DNA of 64,000 bases from Dyella_A sp035685805 (lineage in GTDB: Bacteria; Pseudomonadota; Gammaproteobacteria; Xanthomonadales; Rhodanobacteraceae), in contig NZ_DASSAB010000033.1 in assembly GCF_035685805.1 (NCBI RefSeq), positions 1 through 64,000 of the forward strand, read 5' to 3'. The position numbers and the translations under genes are program-made. This document shows positions 51,099-59,544 of the stretch, one piece after another (positions within the stretch are counted from its first letter, which is position 1; each line of letters begins with the position of its first letter). The notes under the pieces are model-generated. The model worked only from the letters and a program-made list of their open reading frames with translations, was not told the origin of the DNA and searched no databases.

Positions 51099-51141
51099 TC
51101 GTCTTCAGCGCTCGCGCGCCGACGATATGATGTAAAGCAAG

Positions 51142-51173
51142 CGGGGAGGAGGCCAACGCCTCCTCCCCGTTTT
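51142..51173 (+). terminator. Terminator/attenuator between rplT and pheS
   Basis: A perfect 12-pair stem: CGGGGAGGAGGC with GCCTCCTCCCCG around the loop CAAC, then TTTT. It ends 29 bases before the pheS start codon, so no promoter fits after it. pheST must be reached by partial read-through. In E. coli the same slot holds the pheM attenuator. Confidence 0.85.
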
Positions 51174-51202
51174 CGTTTGGGGCAATCACCGGAACTGCAT
51201 CG

Positions 51203-52198
51203 ATGGACGATCTGGACAGCCGCGCCGCGCAGGCGCTGGCCGATATCGAACGGGCCGCTTCGCTGGACGCGCTCGATGCGCTGCGCGTCGGCCTGCTCGG
51301 CAAAAGCGGTGTCGTCACCGCCGCGCTGAAGTCGCTGGGCACGCTGGCGCCCGAGGAGCGCAAGGCACGCGGCGCCGAGGTCAACCGGGTCAAGGAGCGG
51401 CTTGCCGAGGCGTTGACTGCACGCAAGGCAACCCTGGAACAGGCCGAACTGGACCGGCGCCTCGCCTCGGAGACCATCGACATCAGCCTGCCCGGTCGCG
51501 ACGGTGAGCGCGGTGGCATCCATCCGATCACCCGCGCGCTCGAGCGCATCGCCTCGATCTTCGCCCGGCTCGGCTACCAGCGCGCCGACGGTCCGGAGAT
51601 CGAGGACGACTGGCACAACTTCGAGGCGTTGAACTTCCCGCCGCACCACCCGGCGCGTGCCATGCACGACACGTTCTACTTCGGCGACGGGCGCCTGCTG
51701 CGCACCCACACCTCGCCGGTGCAGGTGCGCTCGATGCAGGGTCGGCAGCCGCCGATCCGCATCATCGCGCCGGGCAAGGTCTATCGCAGCGATTCGGACC
51801 AGACCCACTCGCCGATGTTCCACCAGGTCGAAGGGCTACTGGTCGACGAGACCTCCAGTTTTGCCGACCTCAAGGGCACGCTGGCCGAGTTCGTCCGGGC
51901 GTTCTTCGAGCGCGATTTCGAGATGCGTTTTCGCCCGAGCTACTTCCCCTTTACCGAACCTTCGGCCGAGGTGGACATCCGCTGGGATGCGGAGGATGGA
52001 TCCACCCGCTGGCTGGAGGTCCTGGGCTGCGGCATGGTGCATCCGAACGTGCTGAGAAACTGCGGCATTGATCCGGAGCGGTACACCGGCTTCGCGTTCG
52101 GCCTGGGCGTGGAGCGCTTCGCCATGCTGCGCTATGGCGTGTCCGACCTGCGCGCGTTCTTCGAGAACGACCTGCGCTTCCTCAAGCAGTTCGCGTAA
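51203..52198 (+). CDS. pheS: Phenylalanyl-tRNA synthetase alpha subunit
   Basis: A 331-residue class II catalytic subunit. The N-terminal coiled coil (about 1-85) binds the tRNA. The core has GGIHPITRALERI, FPPHHPARAMHDTFYF, RTHTSPVQVRSM, HQVEGLLVDE and GFAFGLGVERFAMLRYGVSDLR. It forms an alpha2beta2 tetramer with PheT, encoded 22 bases downstream. Confidence 0.98.
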   Translation: MDDLDSRAAQALADIERAASLDALDALRVGLLGKSGVVTAALKSLGTLAPEERKARGAEVNRVKERLAEALTARKATLEQAELDRRLASETIDISLPGRDGERGGIHPITRALERIASIFARLGYQRADGPEIEDDWHNFEALNFPPHHPARAMHDTFYFGDGRLLRTHTSPVQVRSMQGRQPPIRIIAPGKVYRSDSDQTHSPMFHQVEGLLVDETSSFADLKGTLAEFVRAFFERDFEMRFRPSYFPFTEPSAEVDIRWDAEDGSTRWLEVLGCGMVHPNVLRNCGIDPERYTGFAFGLGVERFAMLRYGVSDLRAFFENDLRFLKQFA

Positions 52199-52220
52199 GC
52201 CCGGCAAGGAACCGACAACG

Positions 52221-54599
52221 ATGAAATTTTCCGAGAACTGGCTGCGCGAGCTGGTCGAAATCGAGGCGGACCGGGCCCAGCTGGCTCACGCACTGACCAT
52301 GGCGGGCCTGGAGGTGGAAGAACTTACCGTCCTGGGCCAGGGGCTGGATGGGGTCGTGGTGGCCGAGATCGTGGCGGCCGAAAAGCATCCGGAAGCCGAT
52401 CGGCTGCAGGTGTGCCGCGTCGATGCCGGACAGGGCGCGCTACTGCAGATCGTTTGCGGCGCGCCAAATGCGCGCGTGGGCATCAAAGTGCCGCTGGCCA
52501 CCGTCGGCGCTTCGCTGCCGGGCGGCATCGCGATCAAGGCAGCCAGGCTGCGCGGGGTGGAGTCGACAGGCATGCTCTGCTCGGCCAAGGAGCTGGGAGT
52601 CGATGCCGATGCATCCGGCTTGCTGGAGCTGCCGGCGGACGCGCCGGTTGGCCAGCCACTGGCGACCTACCTCGGCCTGCCGGACGCCAGCATCGAGCTC
52701 AAGCTCACGCCCAACCGTCCGGATTGCCTGGGCCTGGTAGGTCTCGCGCACGACGTGGCAGCGCTTTTCGGCAGCCGGGTGAAGGTGCCGGCGCAGTCGA
52801 CCGCTCCGGTGACCGGCGCCGCCCGTCGCGGCATTCGGCTGGAGGCGGGCAAGGATGCGCCGCGTTATCTCGGCCGCATCATCGAGGGCATCGACGCGAC
52901 CGCGCGCACGCCATTGTGGATGGCCGAACGCCTGCGCCGGGCAGGGCTGCGCCCGATCAGCGCCGTGGTCGACGTCACCAACTACGTGATGCTCGAGCTG
53001 GGCCAGCCCATGCATGCGTTCGATAACGACGTGCTCCGTGGCGACATCGTGGTGCGCCATGCGGCGCAAGGCGAAACGCTGAAGCTGCTCGATGCCAGCG
53101 AGGCAACGCTCGACGGCGGCTTCGTGGTGATCGCCGACGAGCACCAGGCGCTGGCCGTCGCTGGCGTGATGGGTGGGCATGGCTCCCGCGTCACCGACAC
53201 CACGGTGAACGTGTTCCTGGAGTCGGCCCACTTCGCGCCGGCCGCGATCATGGGCAAGGCGCGCAAGCTGGGTCTGCACACGGATGCCTCGCACCGTTTC
53301 GAGCGCGGCGTGGATCCGGCCCTGCCCCAGCGGGCGCTCGAGCGCGCCACCGAATTGCTGCTGCTGATCGTTGGCGGCCGCGCCGGGCCCGTGCTGGTGG
53401 CGGAGCGGCCCGACGACCTGCCGCAGCCCGTGCCGGTCACCCTGCGGCGCGATCGCCTGCGCCGCGTGTTGGGCGTGATGGTGGCCGACGCCGAAGTGTC
53501 GCGCATCTTTACCGCGCTGGGCATGCGCGTGGAGGATGCGCCCGATGGCTGGCGCGTCACCGCACCCAGCAGCCGCTTCGACATCGAGCGCGAAGAGGAC
53601 CTCATCGAGGAGGTCGCGCGGATCTACGGCTACGACAACATCCCCACCCATACGCCGGCGGGCGCCCTGACGCTGGCGGCTGCGCCGGAAGCGCGCATCG
53701 ACGAACTTGCCCTGCGCGAGCAACTGGCTGCGCGGGGCCACTACGAGGCGGTGAACCTGTCGTTCGTGCCGGCCGAGCTGCTTGCCCGCTGGGGCTTTGG
53801 CGACCAGGGGGTGCCGTTGGCCAATCCGCTGTCGGCGGACCTCGCGATCATGCGCCCGTCGTTGCTGCCTGGCCTGGTCGAGTCGCTGCGCCACAACCGG
53901 GCGCGCCAGCAGGAGCGGGTGCGCTTGTTCGAGGTGGCGCGGGTGTTCGCTGCCGGCGATCCGCCGCTGGAAACGCCGAGCCTGGCGATCGCCGCCTGCG
54001 GCGGCGCGCACGCCGAACAGTGGGGCGTGCCGGCCCGCGCGCTGGATTTCTTCGATCTCAAGGGTGATCTCGACGCCCTGATCGCCTGGGGTGGCGAGCC
54101 GCAGCGCTGGTCGGTGCACGCCGACCAGCTGCCCGGGTGGCTGCATCCTGGGCGCGGTGCGCGCGTGGCGCACGATGGCGTGACTGTGGGCTTCCTCGGT
54201 GCGCTGCATCCGCAGTTGGCCAAGGTGCTTGATCTCGGGCCGGACGTCCACGTGCTGGAGGTTGCCCTCGATCCGCTGCTGACCCGCCGGCTGCCGCGCG
54301 CGCGACCGGTCGCACGATTCCCCTCGGTTCGCCGCGACCTGGCGCTGGATCTGCCCGAGGCGGTCAGCTGGTCACAGATCGAGCGGGTGGTACGTGACAC
54401 CCTCGGTGCCGTACTGAGCGAGCTCAAGTTGTTCGATCGGTACAGCGGCAAAGGGGTCGAAGCAGGCCGAAAGAGTCTCGCTATGGGCTTGATTTTACAG
54501 GACGCTTCACGCACGCTTACCGACGACGACGCGGACCGTTGCGTACGTGAGGCGGTTACCGCGTTGGAGATGTCATGCAAGGCAAGGTTGCGAGGTTGA
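52221..54599 (+). CDS. pheT: Phenylalanyl-tRNA synthetase beta subunit
   Basis: A 792-residue subunit. The N-terminal tRNA-binding (OB) domain with VVVAEIVAAEKHPEADRLQVC is followed by B3/B4 editing domain (LTPNRPDCLGLVGLAHDVA in part), B5 and the degenerate catalytic-like core (IEEVARIYGYDNIP), ending in the ferredoxin-fold anticodon-binding domain (FPSVRRDLALDLPEAVSW). It is full length and ends one base before ihfA. Confidence 0.98.
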   Translation: MKFSENWLRELVEIEADRAQLAHALTMAGLEVEELTVLGQGLDGVVVAEIVAAEKHPEADRLQVCRVDAGQGALLQIVCGAPNARVGIKVPLATVGASLPGGIAIKAARLRGVESTGMLCSAKELGVDADASGLLELPADAPVGQPLATYLGLPDASIELKLTPNRPDCLGLVGLAHDVAALFGSRVKVPAQSTAPVTGAARRGIRLEAGKDAPRYLGRIIEGIDATARTPLWMAERLRRAGLRPISAVVDVTNYVMLELGQPMHAFDNDVLRGDIVVRHAAQGETLKLLDASEATLDGGFVVIADEHQALAVAGVMGGHGSRVTDTTVNVFLESAHFAPAAIMGKARKLGLHTDASHRFERGVDPALPQRALERATELLLLIVGGRAGPVLVAERPDDLPQPVPVTLRRDRLRRVLGVMVADAEVSRIFTALGMRVEDAPDGWRVTAPSSRFDIEREEDLIEEVARIYGYDNIPTHTPAGALTLAAAPEARIDELALREQLAARGHYEAVNLSFVPAELLARWGFGDQGVPLANPLSADLAIMRPSLLPGLVESLRHNRARQQERVRLFEVARVFAAGDPPLETPSLAIAACGGAHAEQWGVPARALDFFDLKGDLDALIAWGGEPQRWSVHADQLPGWLHPGRGARVAHDGVTVGFLGALHPQLAKVLDLGPDVHVLEVALDPLLTRRLPRARPVARFPSVRRDLALDLPEAVSWSQIERVVRDTLGAVLSELKLFDRYSGKGVEAGRKSLAMGLILQDASRTLTDDDADRCVREAVTALEMSCKARLRG

Positions 54600-54600
54600 G

Positions 54601-54900
54601 ATGGCGCTGACCAAGGCGGAAATGGCCGAGCGCCTGTTCCTCGAAGTGGGCCTCAACAAGCGCGAGGCGAAGGAATTCGTCGACGCTTACTTTGAGGTGG
54701 TGCGCGAAGCCTTGGAAAGGGGAGAACAGGTGAAGTTGTCCGGTTTCGGCAATTTCGACCTGCGCATGAAGAACCAGCGTCCGGGGCGCAACCCGAAAAC
54801 CGGCGAGGAGATTCCTATCTCCGCGCGGCGGGTGGTGACGTTCCGTCCGGGTCAGAAACTCAAGGTGCGGGTCGAGGGCTATGCTGGACCAAGGGAATAA
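54601..54900 (+). CDS. ihfA: Integration host factor alpha subunit
   Basis: A 99-residue DNA-bending protein that pairs with IhfB. It starts MALTKAEMAERLFLEVGLNK and contains the arm with GRNPKTGEEIPISARRVVTF; the proline that intercalates DNA is in the RNPKTGE arm. Its ATG is one base after the pheT stop, and its end overlaps the MerR gene by 20 bases. IHF also works with sigma-54 promoters like those of the pilins. Confidence 0.97.
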   Translation: MALTKAEMAERLFLEVGLNKREAKEFVDAYFEVVREALERGEQVKLSGFGNFDLRMKNQRPGRNPKTGEEIPISARRVVTFRPGQKLKVRVEGYAGPRE

Positions 54901-55237
54901 CACCGAACTACCCGCGATTCCGGCCAAGCGCTATTTCACCATCGGTGAGGTCAGCGAGTTGTGCGGGGTGAAACCGCACGTGCTGCGCTACTGGGAGCAG
55001 GAGTTTCCTGCGCTCAACCCGGTCAAGCGCCGCGGCAACCGGCGCTACTACCAGCGCCACGACGTGCTGATGATTCGCCAGATTCGTTCGCTGCTGTACG
55101 ACGAGGGCTTCACCATTACCGGTGCGCGCGCCCGTCTGGAGGGGCCCCAGGCGAGGATGGAAGCGAGCATGTCGCACCAGATCGTGCGCCAGGTGCGGAT
55201 GGAACTGGAAGAAGTGCTGGGCATGCTGCGGCGCTGA
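54881..55237 (+). CDS. MerR family transcriptional regulator next to ihfA
   Basis: A 118-residue regulator. The winged helix-turn-helix is at residues about 17-85 (YFTIGEVSELCGVKPHVLRYWEQEFPALNPVK, in part). The short C-terminal coiled coil (SHQIVRQVRMELEEVLGML) has no effector domain or metal cysteines. This short MerR directly after ihfA is conserved in many proteobacteria, without a known regulon. The 20-base overlap implies coupled translation. Confidence 0.92.
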   Translation: MLDQGNNTELPAIPAKRYFTIGEVSELCGVKPHVLRYWEQEFPALNPVKRRGNRRYYQRHDVLMIRQIRSLLYDEGFTITGARARLEGPQARMEASMSHQIVRQVRMELEEVLGMLRR

Positions 55238-55241
55238 GAGC

Positions 55242-55271
55242 TTCCGGCGCGGCCCCGCAAGCTGCTAGACT
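55242..55271 (+). promoter_or_regulatory. Candidate promoter of tRNA-Pro
   Basis: TTCCGG and TAGACT are 18 bases apart, 17 bases before the tRNA. The -10 is followed by a TGCGG discriminator. A weak match, placed mainly by position. Confidence 0.35.
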
Positions 55272-55288
55272 TGCGGACTTGTTTCAGT

Positions 55289-55365
55289 CGGGGCGTAGCG
55301 CAGCCTGGTAGCGCATCTGCCTGGGGGGCAGAGGGTCGTCGGTTCGAATCCGGCCGCCCCGACCA
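55289..55365 (+). tRNA. tRNA-Pro (GGG)
   Basis: A 77-base cloverleaf. Acceptor arms CGGGGCG and CGCCCCG pair, discriminator A, encoded CCA. Anticodon GGG at 55323-55325 in the loop CTGGGGG. TpsiC arm GGTTCGAATCC. Confidence 0.98.
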
Positions 55366-55399
55366 TTTGATTAGCTGGGCGGCTGCATCGTCCCATCAA

Positions 55400-55422
55400 A
55401 CCGCGCCTCGGCGCGGTTTTTT
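55400..55422 (+). terminator. Rho-independent terminator after tRNA-Pro
   Basis: ACCGCGC and GCGCGGT pair around CTCG, with AAA before and six T residues from 55417. Confidence 0.88.
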
Positions 55423-55488
55423 GTTGCCTGCTTGCGTCAGTTGCGTCCTTGCGATGGCCAGGAGTGCCTCCGGTCGAACCGGCCTGGT

Positions 55489-56721
55489 TCAGTACAGCAC
55501 TCGCGTGCGCAGCGTGCCCTGGATCGCGGCGAGCTTGTCCTTCAATGCGTCGGCCTGCGCCTCGTCGGCCGAGACGTCGATCACTACGTAGCCGACCTGC
55601 GGGTCGGTCTGCAGGAACTGCGCGTCGATGTTGATGTTGCCGGCGGAGAACAGCTCGTTGATGCGCGACAGCACGCCCGGCACGTTCTGGTGGATGTGCA
55701 GCAGACGGCGGCTGCGCGGGTGCTCCGGCAGCGACACCTCGGGAAAGTTCACCGCCGACAGGGTTGAGCCGTTGTCGCTGTAGCGCACCAGCTTGGCGGC
55801 CACCTCGATGCCGATGTTGTCCTGCGCCTCGAGCGTGGAACCGCCGATGTGCGGTGTCAGGATCACGTTGTCCAAGCCCACCAGCGGAGAGACGAACGGG
55901 TCGCTGTTGCCCTTGGGCTCGACCGGAAACACATCGATCGCGGCGCCGGCCAGATGCCCTTGCTGCAGTGCCTTGGCCAGCGCGTCGATATCCACCACGG
56001 TGCCGCGCGATGCGTTGATCAACAGCGCGCCGGCGCGCATCTTCGCCAGCTGGCTGGCGCCGATCATCATCTGGGTGGCGGGAGTCTCGGGAACGTGCAG
56101 CGTGACCACGTCCGAGCGCGCCAGCAGGTCGTCCAGGCTTGCCGCCGCGCGGGCGTTGCCGAGCGACAGCTTGGTCTCGATGTCGTGGAAGATCACCTGC
56201 ATGCCCAGGCCCTCGGCCAGCACGCCGACCTGGGTACCGATGTGGCCATAGCCGATCACGCCGAGCGTCTTGCCGCGCGCCTCGTAGCTGCCGGCGGCGG
56301 ACTTGGTCCAGCCGCCGCGGTGGCACAGCGCGTTCTTCTGCGGGATGCCGCGCAGCAGCATGATCGCCTCTGCCAGCACCAGCTCCGCCACGCTGCGGGT
56401 GTTGGAGTAGGGCGCATTGAACACCGGCACGCCCAGTTTCTTGGCCGTTTCCAGGTCTACCTGGTTGGTGCCGATACAGAAGCAGCCCACCGCGATCAGC
56501 CGCTTGGCTTCGGCCAGCACGTCGGCGGTGAGGTGGCTGCGCGAGCGGATGCCGACGATGTGCGCCTCGGCAACGCGCGCCTTCAGCTCGTCTTCCGGCA
56601 GCGAAGTCTGGTGGTATTCGATCTGGCTGTAGCCGGCCTGGCGGAAGATCTCCACCGCGTTCTGGCTGACGCCTTCGAGCAGCAGCACCTTGATGTCTTC
56701 TTTGGGAAACGAGGTTTTCAT
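55489..56721 (-). CDS. serA: D-3-phosphoglycerate dehydrogenase
   Basis: A 410-residue enzyme, the same length as E. coli SerA, that opens serine synthesis by oxidising 3-phosphoglycerate. The NAD fold has VIGYGHIGTQVGVLAEGLGM; active-site elements are SRGTVVDIDAL and ILTPHIGGSTLEAQ (His). The C-terminal ACT domain (VPGVLSRINELFSAGNINID) binds L-serine. ATG 56721 (MKTSFPKEDIKVLLLEGV) is the family start. Divergent from an FAD oxidoreductase. Confidence 0.97.
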   Translation of the reverse strand: MKTSFPKEDIKVLLLEGVSQNAVEIFRQAGYSQIEYHQTSLPEDELKARVAEAHIVGIRSRSHLTADVLAEAKRLIAVGCFCIGTNQVDLETAKKLGVPVFNAPYSNTRSVAELVLAEAIMLLRGIPQKNALCHRGGWTKSAAGSYEARGKTLGVIGYGHIGTQVGVLAEGLGMQVIFHDIETKLSLGNARAAASLDDLLARSDVVTLHVPETPATQMMIGASQLAKMRAGALLINASRGTVVDIDALAKALQQGHLAGAAIDVFPVEPKGNSDPFVSPLVGLDNVILTPHIGGSTLEAQDNIGIEVAAKLVRYSDNGSTLSAVNFPEVSLPEHPRSRRLLHIHQNVPGVLSRINELFSAGNINIDAQFLQTDPQVGYVVIDVSADEAQADALKDKLAAIQGTLRTRVLY

Positions 56722-56844
56722 GCCGGTCCATCGCCGCGTGACGGGAGCACCACTATGCCAGAGCCGGCGCTGCGATGCGGCGGTGCACCACTGGACCGTG
56801 CCGGAGCCGGATGTCAGGCTAACTGCCTGCCCCAGGACCCTGCC

Positions 56845-58233
56845 ATGACCGATCCCATGCTCGCCACGCTTGCTGCCGCTGCGCCCGGCCTGCGTCTGCT
56901 CACGGACGCCGCGGACCTTGAGCACTACGGCCGCGACTGGACCCGTCGTTGGACGCCTGCACCGCTGGCGATCGCCTTGCCCGGCACGATCGAGGAGCTG
57001 CAGGAGGTGATGCGCTGGGCGCACCGGCACGCCCTGGCGGTGGTGCCCTCGGGCGGGCGCACCGGGCTTTCCGGTGGCGCGGTCGCCGCCGATGGCGAAC
57101 TGGTGGTGAGCCTGGAGCGGATGAACCAACCCGTGGCCTTCGACGCGGTCGACCGCACGCTCACCGTGCAGGCCGGCATGCCGCTGCAGGCGGTGCAGGA
57201 CGCCGCGAGGTCGCATGGCTTGCTCTATCCGGTCGATTTCGCCGCCCGCGGCTCGTGCTCGATCGGCGGCAACATCGCCACCAATGCCGGCGGTATCCGG
57301 GTGATCCGCTACGGCAACACGCGAGAGTGGATCGCCGGCCTCACCGTGATCACGGCCACCGGCGAGCGGCTGGAACTCAACCGGGGCCTGATCAAGAACT
57401 CCAGCGGCTACGACCTGCGCCAGCTGATGATCGCCTCGGAGGGCACGCTCGGCATCATCGCCGAGGCCACGCTCAAGCTCACCGACCCGCCGCCGCCGTC
57501 GCAGGTGATGCTGCTGGCGCTGCCGCACATGGATGCCTTGATGCAGGTGTTCGCGCTGTTCCGCGGGCGGCTGTCGCTGCAGGCGTTCGAGTTCTTCACC
57601 GACGTGGCGCTGCGCCACGTGCTGGCCCACGGCGCCCAGCGGGCGATCGAGGGCGATCATCCGTTTTACGTGGTCACCGAGTACGACGCAGCGGACGAAC
57701 AGGCGCAGGACGCTGCCCTGGCCGCCTTCGAGCACGGCATGGAGCAGGGCTGGATCAGTGACGGCGTGATCGCGCAGAGCGATGCACAGGCCAATGCGTT
57801 GTGGCGACTGCGCGAGGGCATCACCGAGAGCCTGGCGCCACGCCGGCCGTACAAGAACGACGTGTCGGTGCGGGTCAGCGCGGTGCCCGCCTTCCTGCAC
57901 GCGATGCAGGCGTTGCTCGGCGCGGAGTACCCGCAGTTCGAGGTGGTGTGGTTCGGCCATATCGGCGACGGCAACCTGCACATCAACGTGCTCGCGCCGC
58001 CCGGCATGGACGACGCGATGTTCATTGCCCAGTGCGAGCACGTCACCAGGCACCTGGCTGCCACGTTGCAGCAGTTCGGCGGCAGCATCTCGGCCGAGCA
58101 CGGCATTGGCCTGGTCAAGCGCGCGTACCTGGAAAGCACCCGCAGCGCGGTGGAGATCGCGCTGATGCGTGGCGTCAAGCAGGCCTTCGATCCGAACGGC
58201 ATCCTCAATCCCGGCAAGCTGTTCGTCCGATAG
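56845..58233 (+). CDS. FAD-linked oxidoreductase, probable D-2-hydroxyglutarate dehydrogenase
   Basis: A 462-residue GlcD/D2HGDH family flavoprotein. FAD-binding PCMH domain at about 30-215 (VVPSGGRTGLSGGAV, DFAARGSCSIGGNIATNAGG). The C-terminal cap has metal-site histidines in WFGHIGDGNLHINV and EHGIGLVKR. Alternatives are D-lactate or glycolate dehydrogenase. The divergent serA argues for D-2-hydroxyglutarate: in Pseudomonas SerA makes D-2HG from 2-oxoglutarate while D2HGDH, encoded near serA, recycles it. ATG 56845 chosen; the longer frame upstream is not family sequence. Confidence 0.85.
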   Translation: MTDPMLATLAAAAPGLRLLTDAADLEHYGRDWTRRWTPAPLAIALPGTIEELQEVMRWAHRHALAVVPSGGRTGLSGGAVAADGELVVSLERMNQPVAFDAVDRTLTVQAGMPLQAVQDAARSHGLLYPVDFAARGSCSIGGNIATNAGGIRVIRYGNTREWIAGLTVITATGERLELNRGLIKNSSGYDLRQLMIASEGTLGIIAEATLKLTDPPPPSQVMLLALPHMDALMQVFALFRGRLSLQAFEFFTDVALRHVLAHGAQRAIEGDHPFYVVTEYDAADEQAQDAALAAFEHGMEQGWISDGVIAQSDAQANALWRLREGITESLAPRRPYKNDVSVRVSAVPAFLHAMQALLGAEYPQFEVVWFGHIGDGNLHINVLAPPGMDDAMFIAQCEHVTRHLAATLQQFGGSISAEHGIGLVKRAYLESTRSAVEIALMRGVKQAFDPNGILNPGKLFVR

Positions 58234-58442
58234 CGGCCATGGCAAGGCGGCACGCCTTCGCCAGCAGCACAGAATCGTCAGCACCAGCGCCGTGCGCGCG
58301 GTGAGCCGTGTCTGGTGACGCATCGCGGCCGGGCCTGTCCCGCCCGCTGCTGATCACGTGCGTGCACCCGCCAGGCCGGAAAAGCGGCGACCGCCTGCGT
58401 GCTAGCCTAAGCGGCTGTCGCCACTTCAAGGAGCGTGTTGCC

Positions 58443-59420
58443 ATGTCGTCGGAGCGCCGTACGCTGTATCCCGAGATCGAGCCGTTCGATAGCGGGTTCC
58501 TGAAGGTCTCGCCGCTGCATACGCTGTACTACGAGCAGAGCGGCAACCCGAACGGCAAACCGGTGGTGTTCCTGCACGGCGGCCCGGGTGGCGGCGTCAA
58601 CGGCAAGTGCCGGCGCTTCTTCGACCCGGCGCTGTACCGCATCGTGCTGTTCGACCAGCGCGGTTGCGGCAAGTCCACGCCACACGCCGAGCTCACCGAC
58701 AACACCACCTGGGACCTGGTCGCCGATATCGAGCGCCTGCGTCAGCATCTGGCGATCGATCGCTGGCAGGTGTTCGGAGGTTCGTGGGGCTCCACGCTGG
58801 CGCTGGCCTACGCCGAGACGCATCCGGATCGGGTCACCGAGCTGGTGCTGCGCGGCATCTTCATGTTGCGCCGGTCGGAACTGGAGTGGTTCTACCAGAA
58901 GGGCTGCGACGCACTTTATCCCGATGCCTGGGAAACCTATCTCGGCGCGATCCCGGAGGCCGAACGGGGCGACCTGATGAGCGCCTACCACCGGCGCCTC
59001 ACCAGCGACGGTGCCGCCACGCGGATCGCGGCGGCGCGCGCGTGGTCGGTGTGGGAGGGCGCCACCAGTTTCCTGTGGCAGGACCAAGGGCATATCGATT
59101 CCAGCGCAGAGGACGAATTCGCGCTCGCCTTCGCGCGCATCGAATGCCACTACTTCGTGCACGGCGGGTTCTTCGAACACGACGACCAGCTGCTGCGCAA
59201 CGTGGGTCGCATCCGCAACATCCCGGCCACCATCGTGCAGGGCCGCTACGACGTGGTGTGCCCGATCCGCAGCGCGTGGGACCTGCACCGTGCCTGGCCC
59301 GAGGCGGACCTGCGCATCGTGCAGGACGCGGGGCACTCGGCCTTCGAGCCGGGGATCCTGCACGAACTGGTGGAGGCCACGGACCGCTTCGCCCGCCTTG
59401 GTGCCAGCCGCACGGCCTGA
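58443..59420 (+). CDS. pip: Proline iminopeptidase
   Basis: A 325-residue alpha/beta hydrolase (S33) that removes N-terminal proline from peptides. Motifs: HGGPGGGVN (oxyanion hole), DQRGCGKSTPHAE, GGSWGSTLALAYAE with nucleophile Ser114, Asp in GRYDVVCP and His in AGHSAFEP. AAGGAG is eleven bases before the ATG. It ends in front of a long hairpin terminator shared with the nuclease. Confidence 0.95.
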   Translation: MSSERRTLYPEIEPFDSGFLKVSPLHTLYYEQSGNPNGKPVVFLHGGPGGGVNGKCRRFFDPALYRIVLFDQRGCGKSTPHAELTDNTTWDLVADIERLRQHLAIDRWQVFGGSWGSTLALAYAETHPDRVTELVLRGIFMLRRSELEWFYQKGCDALYPDAWETYLGAIPEAERGDLMSAYHRRLTSDGAATRIAAARAWSVWEGATSFLWQDQGHIDSSAEDEFALAFARIECHYFVHGGFFEHDDQLLRNVGRIRNIPATIVQGRYDVVCPIRSAWDLHRAWPEADLRIVQDAGHSAFEPGILHELVEATDRFARLGASRTA

Positions 59421-59492
59421 TCCGAGCGAGTGAATCGAGCGGCTTGCACGTGCGGGTCGGCCGCAGCAATCAGCCGGTGTCGCGGAAAAAGG

Positions 59493-59526
59493 AAAAGGCC
59501 ACGCCCCGGCAGGAGCGTGGCCTTTT
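59493..59526. terminator. Bidirectional terminator between pip and the nuclease gene
   Basis: A 12-pair stem, AAAAGGCCACGC with GCGTGGCCTTTT, around a ten-base loop. T-runs occur on both strands. The nuclease stop is 19 bases away. Confidence 0.85.
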
Positions 59527-59544
59527 CGGTTTCAGCGCTGCGGC

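Noticed and set aside
51118..51135. A pheM-like leader peptide before pheS
   Set aside because: The only ATG-started ORF ahead of the terminator is ATG ATG TAA. A TTG-started frame has a single Phe codon. Neither supports Phe-dependent stalling.
56722..58323. N-terminal extension of the serA frame by more than 500 codons
   Set aside because: It is the antisense of the FAD oxidoreductase. SerA starts at 56721 with the family N-terminus and normal length.
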